The translations under genes were made by a program, and so were the position numbers. 64,000 nt of DNA from Tipula vernalis (taxonomy: Eukaryota > Arthropoda > Insecta > Diptera > Tipulidae), in the NCBI GenBank assembly GCA_958295665.1, contig OY282560.1:94030311-94094310 (forward strand). The letters run 5' to 3'. Shown here one piece after another: positions 1 through 11,928 of the stretch. Every line of letters starts with the position of its first letter. The first letter of the stretch is position 1. Under the pieces are notes generated by a model. The model made no database searches and was not told the DNA's origin. It worked only from the letters and a program-made list of their open reading frames with translations.

Positions 1-1170
1 ATCATCCAACTTAGCTTCCTCACTGCTTGTATTATTTCCGTTATCCTTCCCATCATCCGACATATTTAATTATTCGAGATTTTTTTTTTTTTTTTTTAAA
101 TGTTAATAAGAACAACAACAACAAAATAAACTAAAATATGTCCAAGAAACAAAAAATGTATATACATATATATAAATATATGTATGTGTGGCGTTCAATT
201 TTTACAAGATTTTACACAATTGAACATTTACTATAGATGTACACTAAATAGGACAAAATATTTTGATTAATTTATCTATTTATAAAATATTGAAAACATA
301 ATTTGTTAGTAATATTTACAAATTATTTTTATATCAGTTCAACGATCCTCTTCAACTGTTGTGTTTATGCAATGGTAAAACGGCAATTTTACTGTAATGA
401 TGATTCCGTTTTGCTAATATGATGCGGGAATATATGTATTTATATATTTGTTTTTGTACAACTTTCTGGTAATCTAAAGTTCGTCTGGATTTTTAAATTT
501 TTGTATTTTGTATATCCAAAATACAAAATATGTTGCGCAATGTTGATCGTGGTTTCTGTTGATCGAATCCGGCTTTGAAAACTACGGATGCTTTTCTATT
601 ATTTTTACCGTAAGGTCGAATTCGGCGTGACTATGTGATAACTTGACTTCTTATAGCGAGCCAACACTGTTTAGTTCTTTTTATTATTATTATAGTTTTT
701 ATGTAATTTATGTTTCAATCTATATTTTAATGTTTCACTGTAATTATTATAATTTTAATTTAATTTTATTGTCGATGGTCACCAATATAACTTTACATAC
801 AGACTCCATTCGCGTCACTTGTCTGTATGTAGGTAAGTTATTTATTTCAGTGAAACAAACACAGAACGCAATTTTATTAATTATTTATTATTAATTTATT
901 ATTATCAGTTATTTAAATATACGACATATGATATAATTATTGTATTAATATTAAATTGAAAGCCACATATTAGTTTTATTTGAATTCTACACAACATATA
1001 ATATATATATAATTATTGTTGTGTCTTTATTTGTCAACGACCGAGTAACCACTGATTTATTATTAACCGTGGTAACAAATAACAAAACGTTGATGAGTAT
1101 GATGACGTAACTAATTTAGGGGATATTGTAGTTGCATGTAAACAATTTGTGCGGTGTAAAATGTTTCCGC
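1..1170. other. AT-rich non-coding sequence
   Basis: No gene is supported here. The stretch holds a T run near 81-97, short TATATA tracts, and low-complexity AT sequence. An open frame at 643-894 is rich in Tyr, Phe and Ile and has no recognisable motif. It reads as chance translation of AT-rich DNA. Confidence 0.6.
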
Positions 1171-2146
1171 TACAGTTCTGTTCTTGGTCCTATCTTGTTT
1201 TTAATTTACATAAATTCAATTTTTAACTTAAACTTAAACGGTAAAATTGTTGCTTTTCCGATGATATTGCAATAAGTTATTTTGATTTGACTGTTAATGA
1301 CCTAACTAACCAAATAAATTCTGACATGAAAATTCTTCGCACATGGTTTGATAATCACTCCTTGCTCTTAAGTGAAAAAACTAAGGTAATGTTCTTCAAA
1401 TTGGTTGGTGATCCTTATCGAAGTTTCATCCCCGAGATTTTTTATCATGTACGTAATTGTGACTTACGTAATTGTAGCAGTCTTTGCATTAAAATTGAAA
1501 ATGTTCGTTTATTTAAATATTTTGGATTGAACGTTGATGCAAATTTAAACTGGAAATCACATGTTCAAGTTGTCAAAAATCAAGTTAATTCTACATTACG
1601 TGCAATTTATTTGATACGTAAATTTTGTCCATCCAATGTTTTACTCAATTTTTATTTTGCTTGCGTGGACTCTCGCATCAGTTATGGTTTACCATGTTGG
1701 GGTGGAGTTTATTTTGATACCATTGAACCGCTATTAGTTTTACAAAAGTATATTATTCGGGTTATGTTTTTTAAGCGTCGATACGATCATTCTTGGCCTA
1801 TTTTCGGTTGCCGCGAATTGTTTACACATATCAAGTTCGGAATAATTATCGAAATTTTTACACTGTTCCGCCATTTTCATCTGAATTATTTCGTAAATAT
1901 TATATAGTTTCTGCGCCCACTTCTTTTAATCGATTGCCGCCTCATATAAGAACGATGATTTATGATATAGGAAATTTTTGCATTTGGTTAAAGACTGGAT
2001 ACTGGAAACTAAAGATGTGGGGTTTATGTTTGCTAAATAATTTTTTTTTTTGTAAATTTAATTTTTAACACTTGGGTTAATCGTAACTGTCGTTTTGACA
2101 AAGATTATCCAATATTTGAATGGTTGAGAGAAATAAATAAATAAAT
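1171..2146 (+). mobile_element. 5'-truncated non-LTR retrotransposon, reverse transcriptase 3' half
   Basis: This is the C-terminal half of a LINE ORF2. It begins with the RT segment SSVLGPILFLIYINSIF, and the catalytic double-Asp region reads AF-x-DDIA across a one-base frameshift near 1260. The thumb follows in frame at 1287-1907, with LRTWFDNHSLLLSEKTKVMF, FKYFGLNVDANLNWKSH and SRISYGLPCWGG. After another frame change, SAPTSFNRLPPHIRT (about 1913-1960) matches the usual LINE C-terminal tail. The 3' end is a run of AAATA units at 2131-2146, as in insect LINEs that end in short tandem tails. RT identity is clear; the clade (Jockey-like or relative) is inferred. The copy is dead: it is truncated and has at least two frameshifts. 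Confidence 0.88.
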
Positions 2147-4929
2147 ATCAAGTTAAAAATTAAAATGAGTAAATAAAACAATGAAGACAATGTTTTTAGC
2201 GCTAGAATTGCCAAGTATGATTACGTCAGAAAAAATACGCTACAGTAGCAGTCTTCAACTTATTTTTATGAACGGGTCGACGTTTGTTTTTTTTATTTAT
2301 TTATGTATTTTAACAATAATTCAGTATTAAAAGGAAGAATACACGTGGAACCATAGAAACCAGAACAAAAAAATTAAGAAATTTGCAACCTTTAGACATA
2401 AAAATCTCCTTTATTTTTCCAAACAATATCCACCTCATGCTTACACTTTCTACGTAAAACTACATATTCCATATACATTCCAAGATGTCAATCTAATATA
2501 AATAGACGGAAGCGCTATTATACATGTATCCACTAATGTTTGTATAATGAGCCACCTCCGCTTAGAAATAATTTACGTATACTTTTGAACATAATTAGCT
2601 TTCTAAATAAAAAAAGTCATAAAGTTTTGTTATGGCTTAGGGTGACTTCTAAATTTGTACGATAATAACATAAAATAATTTTGAATTGCTATTCCATCAA
2701 ATCCAGCCCAACATTTCTAAATGTAGAATTGAATAATCTATTCCCTACATAATACTAATTTATGTTTAGTTAAATTATTTTTATATTTGCCAATTTGTAC
2801 GATACAGCATGTTTATATTTTTTCTTGTATTATAAACAAAATTATAATCGCTATTCCGTTGAATAGATTAAAAATCCAAAATAAGAATCACTTTTTCATC
2901 ATTATCGTAATATTCTCAGCGGTTGTGCATCTGCATAACCTCCGGAACCATAAATAAAAAAAATCTCATTATGATTTATTTTGGCTATGTAAGTATAATA
3001 ATATGGCAAATCAAAAATAAAATTAAATTCCTAGTATGAACAGGTCGTCATCGACTTTTGTGGTTTATTGTTAAACAATGAGCCAATTTAAAATATTTTG
3101 AAAAGCCATATATGTATATTAAGACAATATTTAAGATTGTTAAATATGGTTAGACAATAGAAAAAAACAAAATTTCAATGTTTCACTTAAGTCGTGGGTA
3201 ACCTGTAAAAAAAAATAATAGGATTTAAAAAACCAAATGCTTACATCGTACTACCCACATCTAGTTACAAAAACCTAAATCAAAAATTGTTCAAAAATAA
3301 AACGATTTTATATTTCGTCGAATTCAGTGGAATAGAAATGACATTCTGTGAACTTATTAAAACCCATAAATTAATTTGCCTGCAGAAATTATCTAATTAA
3401 ATGGATATAAATAAAAAATAATTAATTTTATACTTTATCCATATAACATTGTTGCTGTTCTCCATCGTGTGGTTTGAATACAAATGACTTGCACATACAA
3501 AGATACGATGCACATTTCATCATTTTGCCCTATAGCATTCGAGATAGTAATCTATTCGACCGTACCATGTAAATTGGTTTAAGCTTTAGAAAAGCTAATG
3601 AAAAAATTTGAAAAATTGAAAAAGTTTTGTGTACAACAATTTACGTACGATTTGGTTTTATAAAGAATTAAGAAAGTTCAGTTTTATGGGATTAATCACT
3701 TAAAATCTAGAAAAGTTTATATTTGGACAAGGATTTAGACTTAGCCTTGACCAAACATATTCAAACCGCCTTATACATATTTTAGTGTAAAAGTGATGAA
3801 CTTTATTAATATTTACCGAGTGTTAAACCACAGTTTATATTCTTATTAGTCAAAGACATGACAATAACAGTTTTATTTCTCGTAAAATTACACTACAAAG
3901 TGTAAATATTTAGTTCGTCCATAAAATATTTGGTTATGCAAATTTTTTACGATTAATAAACAATAAAATAAAATTTACATATGTATATGGATAATAAATT
4001 CTAAATGGTATTTTTATGTTTGTTGTTAGATCGATAAAAGGAACCACACTGTTTATAAAAAAATTCCAAATAACCCAAGAGAAAATTCAAATAAAATAAA
4101 TTTTTATGGCAAATTTTTTATTTTTTAATATACGAGTACATATGCGGTTTTGCCCTTAAATTAACGTTGCTGTATGCTTTACAATATGTACATTGTACAA
4201 CATATATATATATTTCATATAATCTAATTTTTGATGAATTAATTTGTTCTGTTTGCTTTTATTTTATTTTATTTTGCCTAACAAAACAATATCGCTGTAA
4301 CGCATGTACATAATGTGTACCCTGAGAAAATGTAGTCCTAAGGCATCAAAATTCATTGTTTGATGCAATATTCGTTGGGGGAATATGGTACAGCATGACG
4401 ATTTTCAATTAATTTGCATGAATCATTAAAATAACTAATTTTGTTTTTTAAAGAATTAATTAACATTTTTAATTAACCCTTCATTTGAACATGAAGCTGA
4501 CAATGTTTAATTTTTATAAAACTCGAAACATTTTTTAAAGGCACTTTCCTGGGGGGCCTTCGGTTCGCATGCCGAATTTGGTTTTATGGCTTCATTAGAG
4601 TCAAAACAGGTTCCACAGAGTAGCAATTTGCTGCTAAATCAGGTGTGATTGGCATCATAATGAAAGACAGTCCTACCAATCTGGGGAAAAAAAAATTTAA
4701 ATCCTTTCAGCGCGGGCATTTTAAATTAACAATTCCTGGTACTTTGTTGACAGAACATAAAGGTAAAAATAATTAAAAGAGCATTCACCATGAAAAACCC
4801 TCTACCACCAACTCACAAACCCGTATGAATCTCGAAAGAAACGGTCAAACATTTTTGATCGCTATATTGGAAACCCATACAGACCCGGAAGCCAAAAGCA
4901 AAAAGTCCCCGCATTGTGGATGCTTCCCA
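2147..4929. other. AT-rich intergenic region
   Basis: About 2.8 kb with no supported gene. It contains scattered A/T runs and TA-rich tracts. A slightly more GC-rich patch at 4550-4800 includes TTCGG and GCCGAA in inverted order near 4560-4580. It may be an old transposon end, but I can match it to nothing. Confidence 0.5.
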
Positions 4930-6470
4930 AAATAAATCTAATTCACTCGGTTTTCAATATTGATGGGCAATTTCGTTTAGCATTTCGCTTGAGTTTATCA
5001 GTAGGTTGGATATTCTCCTTTCCAGAAGACCAGCAGAAAACTCATCGACATACAAGGGCCCAGCTGAGTCATGAAGTTATTTTATGCTACCCTGCTTAAA
5101 GTCAGAAGGACGCGGCTAGCTGTTGAAGACGAACCTCAAGGTTTTATTTTGAATTTTTTGCAGGTTAGCCTCCGTTTTGTTAGTTAGGTCATGATTTACA
5201 TTTTATAAACTTGTAGTTTGTTGTTTGCGTCTAGATGGAAAAATTAAATCCATTTGGCAGCTGGATCCCTAAATACTTTACGGATTTTGTGGCGTTGAAT
5301 TTTTGGTTGTTTATTTTTAAGCATTTATGGTTGACCTGTTGTGGACGAAGCAAAACTTTTTTTCTGGGATCAAGTGATGAACGGTCCATCGGTCAGTTTC
5401 CTCACCTCCTCATAGTCGGTGCTTATTTCGGCGAAATCGGATGGGAGACCTTGTCGTGTCGACCGGGTCGGGTTCTGTCTCTTGGTCGTTATTTTCGCAG
5501 GTGCGTGGAGTGCTTTGGAACACAGCTTCGTAATGGTTTGCAATTTTATTTGTTATTACGATTGAATCAATTATCTGTACTCCCTCTTCTTCCAGAACAA
5601 TTTTTCCTCCGCTATTTGGTTTAATTCTTCTTATATGGTTCTATAAGTTTGTTTTGTCGGGCCTGATATCGCTGAGTTTCTTGCGGAACACTGTCTGGTA
5701 GTGTTGTTTCATACTCTCATCGAGACTTTTGGTGGTCCGGTTTACGAGGATGACACTAAAAAGTGGCGGGGCCTTGCGGTGCATATTCCGATAATAGTTC
5801 TAGCATCTTGATCATTTGTATGATGTTCGGTGTGATCTGTATTGAGTTTCCTGCAGGATCGATGTTTGGCACATATTTATCTTCAGCCAGCCTGGTTAGC
5901 TGTGCAGGCATGTTTCCTCGGGATTCGATGATTCGATCTCTGTGGGTGACTCGATTGGTTTGTTGTCGAACTCGTCTAGCTTAAAGGGCATGAAGTGCAT
6001 AAATTCTTCCCAATCTGCATTTCCATAGTCAGGAACTCCGTTGTTGCTGGTCGTTTATTTTACATTGTAATTTCGCTAAAGTTTAATTTCGACTAACAGG
6101 TGGTCTGAACAGAATTCGTTTAGTATCGAAATTGTGTGGTACCAGTAGTGGTGTTTAGCATTGAAGTCTTCACAAAGTAGAACTCGATCTGCCCGTATTT
6201 GGGTTTGTTTTGTGACATTTTTGTCTCGTTGAGGCAGGCAATATGGGGCTGGTCAGACTAATTAGACTATTGCAGTTTAGTATGAAGATCTTCATTTAAT
6301 GTATTGACACACAAAAGTTAAGGTACATACAATTCTATGTGTATATCTTGCGAACTTAATTTAGTCACCGCATGAACTCCGTTATTTTGTCTGTGAGGGA
6401 AGTAAAGTCTACTCCAAACAGCTGCTGGGACTTGAAGAAAAACTCTCCCAGAGGACTTTTTGTTTCGTGG
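4930..6470 (-). mobile_element. Decayed Jockey-like LINE with ORF1 tail, endonuclease and RT pieces
   Basis: Reading the minus strand from 6470 downward: EFFFKSQQLFGVDFTSL resembles the C-terminal tail of Jockey-type ORF1. FILNCNSLI resembles an endonuclease start, followed by PHIACLNETKMSQNKPKYG. EDFNAKHHYW (about 6150) and CSDHLLVEIKL (about 6100) are endonuclease signatures (GDFNAKH and SDH in the family). Then come a linker DYGNADWEEFMHF, DSIVITNKIANHYEAVF before the RT, NATKSVKYLGIQLPNG in the RT thumb, and EANLQKIQNKTLRFVF. The order fits one element, but internal deletions removed most of the endonuclease core and the RT catalytic region. Many stops and shifts show it is dead. Plus-strand open frames at 5235-5624 and 5763-5984 are antisense shadows of it. 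Confidence 0.8.
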
Positions 6471-6639
6471 GAGTGACTCCCTTCTACTGGTCCTGGTACA
6501 CTTTGAAAACCCTTACTTAACCCTTATCGATCTCATCGTCATCGTCATATGTCACGTCTCAGTAAAGCAAACCAATAAAATCCATACCCCAAAAAATTTC
6601 AGCAATTTTTGACTCCACCACAAAAAACCTTTTATTGTC

Positions 6640-6892
6640 ATAATCAAATCTTAATGAGCCTACAGACGTTCCGATTTGGTCGGACAGCCGGAGCGATTTG
6701 GTCGGATCGATTATAAAATTGGATAGTGTGTAGACTTGTCCTCCGATTAAATTTGTCGGGTGGTAATTCCACCCGACCTTTCGACCAACCGACGAACTCG
6801 GACCGTGTGTATTGTTAGGTGAACGATCGAGCAGTTAATTGTCTGTATTAGAAGTCAGTGTGCGGTGAAAAAATAAAAATAACTAGCTAAAA
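6640..6892. other. Sequence upstream of MADF exon with repeated TTGGTCGGA
   Basis: Compared with its surroundings this stretch is rich in CCGA/TCGG words. It includes GATTTGGTCGGA twice (about 6675-6715), then CCGACCTTTCGACC and ACCGACGAACTCGGACC in the opposite sense near 6770-6800. Such inverted, short-motif-rich ends are usual at DNA transposon termini. Since it lies directly before a MADF-domain start, it may be the terminus of a PIF/Harbinger-type element; that link is inference. Confidence 0.35.
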
Positions 6893-7085
6893 TGACGAGC
6901 ATCAAAACAGAACGCGAACTAATTAGTGAAATTTTAGAAATTTATAAAGAATATCCTTGTTTGTGGGATTTATCATGTTTCGCAACAAAAACGCCAGGAG
7001 TAATGCTTTTGAAGCCCTATTATTAGTTATTAATATTATTGATTTCGCTTCCATGTCGCAGAAGCATTACCCCCGCCTATCATAT
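6893..7085 (+). pseudogene. MADF-domain gene fragment (PIF/Harbinger partner or host-like)
   Basis: The start ATGACGAGCATC opens a frame reading ELISEILEIYKEYPCLWDLS, a strong match to the MADF (Myb/SANT-like) helix 1 pattern, in which an LI..V...P.LWD core is followed by a Y(R)N(K) helix. After LWDLSC the frame must shift by one base to read RNKNARSNAFEALLLV, the next MADF helix. The domain stops short of helix 3 in recognisable form. In insects such domains occur in PIF/Harbinger accessory proteins and in host transcription factors. The frameshift and truncation indicate a pseudogene. Confidence 0.7.
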
Positions 7086-7381
7086 TTATGCCCATATTCT
7101 TAAAGTAATAGCTCAAGGTCACAGGTCACGTGTGAGGAAGCCGGTTAGTAGCCTCAACTCTGGCTTCCTAAGTTGAAGGAGCTCATTAACCCTGGCTGAT
7201 AAAATTGATACGAATCACTTCGCAAAATGAAGATCTGGAGTTCTACGCCAAAATGTGGAGTTTTGCTCGACATCAGCAGCCTCATTTTGCTTTATTCCAG
7301 TGCGACCTTGTATCTACATAAGTGATACTTAATTTTAGTTTGCCAAATGTTTAATTACTTCAGATAGTCCCATACAAGCCT
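7086..7381. other. Non-coding spacer
   Basis: No coding signal or repeat recognised between the MADF fragment and the RNase H fragment. Confidence 0.4.
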
Positions 7382-7625
7382 TTAGTCAACCGTGTAGCAC
7401 CTAAGAGCCTTTAAGGGATATATCTTTGCATCGTTTAGGACTCTTGCTATACCTATCCTAACGCAAAGTTCTATAGCATGTACTTCTGTTTGAAAGACAG
7501 TAGCATTGGCACTGAAGGACTTCGAGAGGGCAGTCCCACTCCCGTATATTCCAACACCTGCCTCGTCTTCCGTTTTTGATCCATCAAAAAACCATACCAT
7601 TAACTCCCGCTCAAAGGAAGCTCCG
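7382..7625 (-). mobile_element. LINE RNase H domain fragment
   Basis: The minus-strand frame reads FERELMVWFFDGSKTEDEAG then VGIYGSGTALSKSFS, followed by VFQTEVHAIELCVRIG. This is the ribonuclease H domain found at the C-terminus of LOA/R1/I-type LINE ORF2. It shows the first catalytic Asp in DGSKT and the Glu of the FQTEVHAI motif. The rest of the domain and the flanking RT are missing. A closely related piece lies on the plus strand at about 28950-29045, so the two come from one LINE family. Confidence 0.82.
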
Positions 7626-7726
7626 CCGAACTCCTAATATCCCGTCCTGGTAAAATAACACAGAATACATTGGAGATGTTCAGTTGCCATACAGGCGGAA
7701 GGCATTCCTATAGAAATTCCCTAAGG

Positions 7727-9103
7727 ATTTTAAACTTTTAAACTTTTAAACTTTTAAACTTTTAAACTTTTAAACTTTTAAACTTTTAAACTTTTAAACT
7801 TTTAAACTTTTAAACTTTTAAACTTTTAAACTTTTAAACTTTTAAACTTTTAAACTTTTAAACTTTTAAACTTTTAAACTTTTAAACTTTTAAACTTTTA
7901 AACTTTTAAACTTTTAAACTTTTAAACTTTTAAACTTTTAAACTTTTAAACTTTTAAACTTTTAAACTTTTAAACTTTTAAACTTTTAAACTTTTAAACT
8001 TTTAAACTTTTAAACTTTTAAACTTTTAAACTTTTAAACTTTTAAACTTTTAAACTTTTAAACTTTTAAACTTTTAAACTTTTAAACTTTTAAACTTTTA
8101 AACTTTTAAACTTTTAAACTTTTAAACTTTTAAACTTTTAAACTTTTAAACTTTTAAACTTTTAAACTTGTAAACTTTTAAACTTTTAAACTTTTAAACT
8201 TTTAAACTTTTAAACTTTTAAACTTTTAAACTTTTAAACTTTTAAACTTTTAAACTTTTAAACTTTTAAACTTTTAAACTTTTAAACTTTTAAACTTTTA
8301 AACTTTTAAACTTTTAAACTTTTAAACTTTTAAACTTTTAAACTTTTAAACTTTTAAACTTTTAAACTTTTAAACTTTTAAACTTTTAAACTTTTAAACT
8401 TTTAAACTTTTAAACTTTTAAACTTTTAAACTTTTAAACTTTTAAACTTTTAAACTTTTAAACTTTTAAACTTTTAAACTTTAAAACTTTTAAACTTTTA
8501 AACTTTTAAACTTTTAAACTTTTAAACTTTTAAACTTTTAAACTTTTAAACTTTTAAACTTTTAAACTTTTAAACTTTTAAACTTTTAAACTTTTAAACT
8601 TTTAAACTTTTAAACTTTTAAACTTGTAAACTTTTAAACTTTTAAACTTTTAAACTTTTAAACTTTTAAACTTTTAAACTTTTAAACTTTTAAACTTTTA
8701 AACTTTTAAACTTTTAAACTTTTAAACTTTTAAACTTTTAAACTTTTAAACTTTTAAACTTTTAAACTTTTAAACTTTTAAACTTTTAAACTTTTAAACT
8801 TTTAAACTTTTAAACTTTTAAACTTTTAAACTTTTAAACTTTTAAACTTTTAAACTTTTAAACTTTTAAACTTTTAAACTTTTAAACTTTTAAACTTTTA
8901 AACTTTTAAACTTTTAAACTTTTAAACTTTTAAACTTTTAAACTTTTAAACTTTTAAACTTTTAAACTTTTAAACTTTTAAACTTTTAAACTTTTAAACT
9001 TTTAAACTTTTGAACTTTTAAACTTTTAAACTTTTAAACTTTTAAAGTTTTTAACTTTTTAAATTTTTAACTTTTTAACCTTTTAACTTTTTAACTTTTT
9101 TAA
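7727..9103. repeat. 8-bp tandem array (TTTTAAAC)n with degenerate tail
   Basis: About 165 uninterrupted head-to-tail copies of TTTTAAAC run from 7727 to about 9046. Only a handful of single-base variants appear (for example near 8169, 8483, 8625 and 9011). The right edge decays into TTTTTAAC-like units to about 9103. The near-perfect homogeneity over 1.3 kb implies recent expansion. Confidence 0.97.
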
Positions 9104-11387
9104 TATTTGAAATTTAAAGATAGCCAGCGATAACAGAGATAGTTGAGTTTCTATTATAAGAAATTCTATAGAAAGACGGCCAAGTTGGAAGGTTCATATT
9201 ATTTGTTTAACCTGCACTAAAATTTCAAATTCTTAGGACATCCTCTTGATTTTAGACACGTATAACACATAATGTCACATTTTATATTTACTCGTATTTA
9301 TTTTCGATAAAAAATCGATAAATTATAGATATAAATACTGTGTATTGGAAACTTTCGAAGCATGACAGCATGACTAGCATTTTTTTTTGTTTTTCTATAA
9401 TCCGAATGTGTGAGATAATCTTAACTACTTTAAATGGGTGTCGATTGTTTTGTCAATGCTATCTTTATGTATATCAGGATATAAAGAACTTGGTATTCAA
9501 TTTATTTTATGTATTTCTCTTAATGATGTGTGTCATTCTCTCTGTAAATTAGATTTAATTAAAACGAATTTATTGATGAAATTCCCCTCCTTGATTGAGA
9601 TTAAAATGAATGGATAGATAAAGAAGAGGGAGTTTAAATAAATAAATCGGAAGCTCCGGAATTCTAGAGAACATGTTTTCATATACTATACTTGTCATTA
9701 ATTCCGGTTGAAATTTTAAAGCAGCCACAATCCAGATAGACAACAAATTTGAATTCAACAAGTGAATACAAATGGAGAGACATTTTACCAAAACAAAAAC
9801 AATTTTTTCTTACTCAGACCCTAGAAGACAGTAATAATGAATATTATGTCAGACATCATCATCTAGACATATTCTGTATATTAAATATATTATCTCAATT
9901 TTCTCAAAGTAGCAAACCCATTCAACGTTAAATTTATGTTCGTTGCTTTGATTTTGCAACGTTACTCGAGAAAAATCGAAAAATATTGATTTAGAAAAGA
10001 TACGCACTTGTGTAGACGGGCCATACTCGTTTAATGGATAAACACAAATTTTATTATTTCAAGGTGAATAAATTCAGTTTAGATTATGATTACCCAAATC
10101 TTATAACATGTGAGCATTTTTTAAATGAAAATGCGAAAGCGAAAAAAATCAATATAGCAGCACACCACAAGTGGCAATTCAATAATTATTTTAAGCGATA
10201 ATTACAAACAATTTAATGGCGCCACAGATTAAAATTTATTTTTAAATTTTTATTTTGTGGTTGCTCTCTTGATTATTTTTTATGTACAAGAACGATTTGC
10301 GTACAGACATACATAAGTATGTTATTGCTCATGTTTATGTAATGCTATACCTGAATATAAAATTTATAAATTTAGACAAGTGGGGTATACGTAGCTTATA
10401 CAAATACGTATCGGTGCTCCTTTATCTCATTAAATGGTCTCCTACAATTTATCTATTTCACGGAAAGTAGATTCGTAGTTGACCAAAAGCTACAGGTCGT
10501 ATCTTTAACATCCATTTTTGCCTACCCATTTTTGAATAATGGTTTATCAATATTTTGCCAAAGATGGTTCCTTTATTTGAAAATGGACCGCTGAAAATCA
10601 AAAGCATTACTTCTGGGTTTAAGTACACCTTTAGTGAATAAGCATACTTAATGTAGTTACTATAAATCAATTATTTAACTTAAATAAAAACTTTCTTTTG
10701 TTTAAGTGCCGCCCCTAGTGGTGATTAGACAAATATAATTTTTTTTTGTTGAACATTTTCTGCTACTTTATACCGCACAGGAATGTTTATAAATCATTAA
10801 GACGATTTGGTAAAAACTCTGGCCTAGTCAAGCAATTATTGATTATTTCGAGACACACAGACAATGATGATTCCTTATAGCCCATGTTCACCTTTAAAAT
10901 AAAAACAAAAATTGTAATGCATTGTCGAGAATAGTAACAAATTGTTACAGTTCATTTAAACGGGTCAACGAGCGAAAATAAGTAAGCAAGTGAAATCAAG
11001 TGTTCTTATAAGTGATGTGCAAGTTTTACTCCAATTTGCTTCGTAACAATATAAACCAACCTTCTACTCGTAAGTATACAACAATTCTTTGCTAATATGA
11101 AAAAATAAATTTTGACAATAATTCTTAATACTGCGAGACATGCTGAACGTAAAATATAAAATTTTCGAATAACAGAACACAAATAATTCAGAAGAAAATC
11201 GAAAGTCAAATAACTTCAGCACCCGAATTCTGGTTCTACGACAAATGTAAATAGAAATGAGTTCATGTTTATGAATGACGAAATAACAAAAAACCTTCTC
11301 ATTCTCGTTAGTCACAAAATTCATATATTGTATATTACAGCAGTTGCCGATTAGTTCACTGAGCCACTATAAACACAGATACATAAG
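9104..11387. other. AT-rich intergenic region
   Basis: No gene or repeat I can support. Open frames here (for example 9340-9552, 10282-10470, 11064-11324) lack motifs, overlap each other on both strands, and match the AT bias. Confidence 0.5.
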
Positions 11388-11420
11388 TTGGTGCAAAAGA
11401 GTCTCCGCATACAAAAAACA
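11384..11420. mobile_element. Mariner-like terminal repeat relic
   Basis: The sequence AAGTTGGTGCAAAAGAGTCT followed by CCGCAT resembles the terminal inverted repeat of irritans-type mariner elements, which begin with a TTAGGTTGG(T)GCAAAAG-like string. No partner repeat or transposase lies close by. It may be a lone end captured in the adjoining repeat. Confidence 0.4.
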
Positions 11421-11422
11421 CT

Positions 11423-11545
11423 TTATGCCAGCAATAGATTCTTTATAATTTGTATTGTTCTTACGTATTTTTGGGGACATTTTTCGAAATCGTATTGTTT
11501 CAGTTATCAAGTCAGTAAGCAATAATTGTATTCAATCATTTTGTT
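11423..11545 (+). repeat. LTR-like dispersed repeat, copy 1
   Basis: This copy shares with 16643-16785 and 27410-27537 the string ATTGTTCTTACGTATTTTTG, then GACATTTTTCGA, a more divergent middle, and TCAAGTCAGTAAGCAAT at the right end. Copies 2 and 3 also contain CCTAGT.CTTTGATCAATTATC. The conserved right end and the AATAAAGT box in copy 3 look LTR-like, but no coding body can be assigned. Each copy adjoins a degenerate AT-rich array. Confidence 0.7.
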
Positions 11546-11559
11546 TTCAACTTATTTCC

Positions 11560-11875
11560 GCGCAATTTGTAATTTTTTAACTAAACGCTAAACAATTTTG
11601 ACATTTTTTTATCACTTGTAATTCTTTAAATGATTTATTAAATTATTTAAATTCAGTATAGCCTAAACTTTTAAATTTTTTAAATTTCTCTAAATTAAAT
11701 TTTGAAAATGATTTAAATTTACACATCAAATCATCTAAATTTATTAATTGTATTTTTAACATTTTATTCTGCTTAAGTTATTTAAATTTACTGAAATCTC
11801 TTATCAATGCTTTAAATTAATGCAGTTTTTAATTTATTTAAAATCCTTAAATTTCTTAAATTGTTGAAATTACTG
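11560..11875. repeat. Degenerate AT-rich array 1 (AAATTCTTTAAATT-like)
   Basis: Variants of the short word TTTAAATT recur roughly every 10-13 bp. The stretch CCTAAA-x-TTTAAATTTTTTAAAT followed by CATCAAATCATCTAAATT is shared with 27600-27720, and in part with 28260-28370, showing a common longer ancestor. Confidence 0.7.
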
Positions 11876-11928
11876 ACGAGTTAAAACCACGAATGTCAAT
11901 TCGTGTGACGTTTGAGCAGAATACATCT

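Noticed and set aside
643..894. 83-residue open frame
   Set aside because: Composition follows AT-rich DNA; no motif, splice signal or neighbour supports it.
5235..5984. Plus-strand open frames of 129 and 73 residues
   Set aside because: They are antisense to readable LINE protein on the minus strand.
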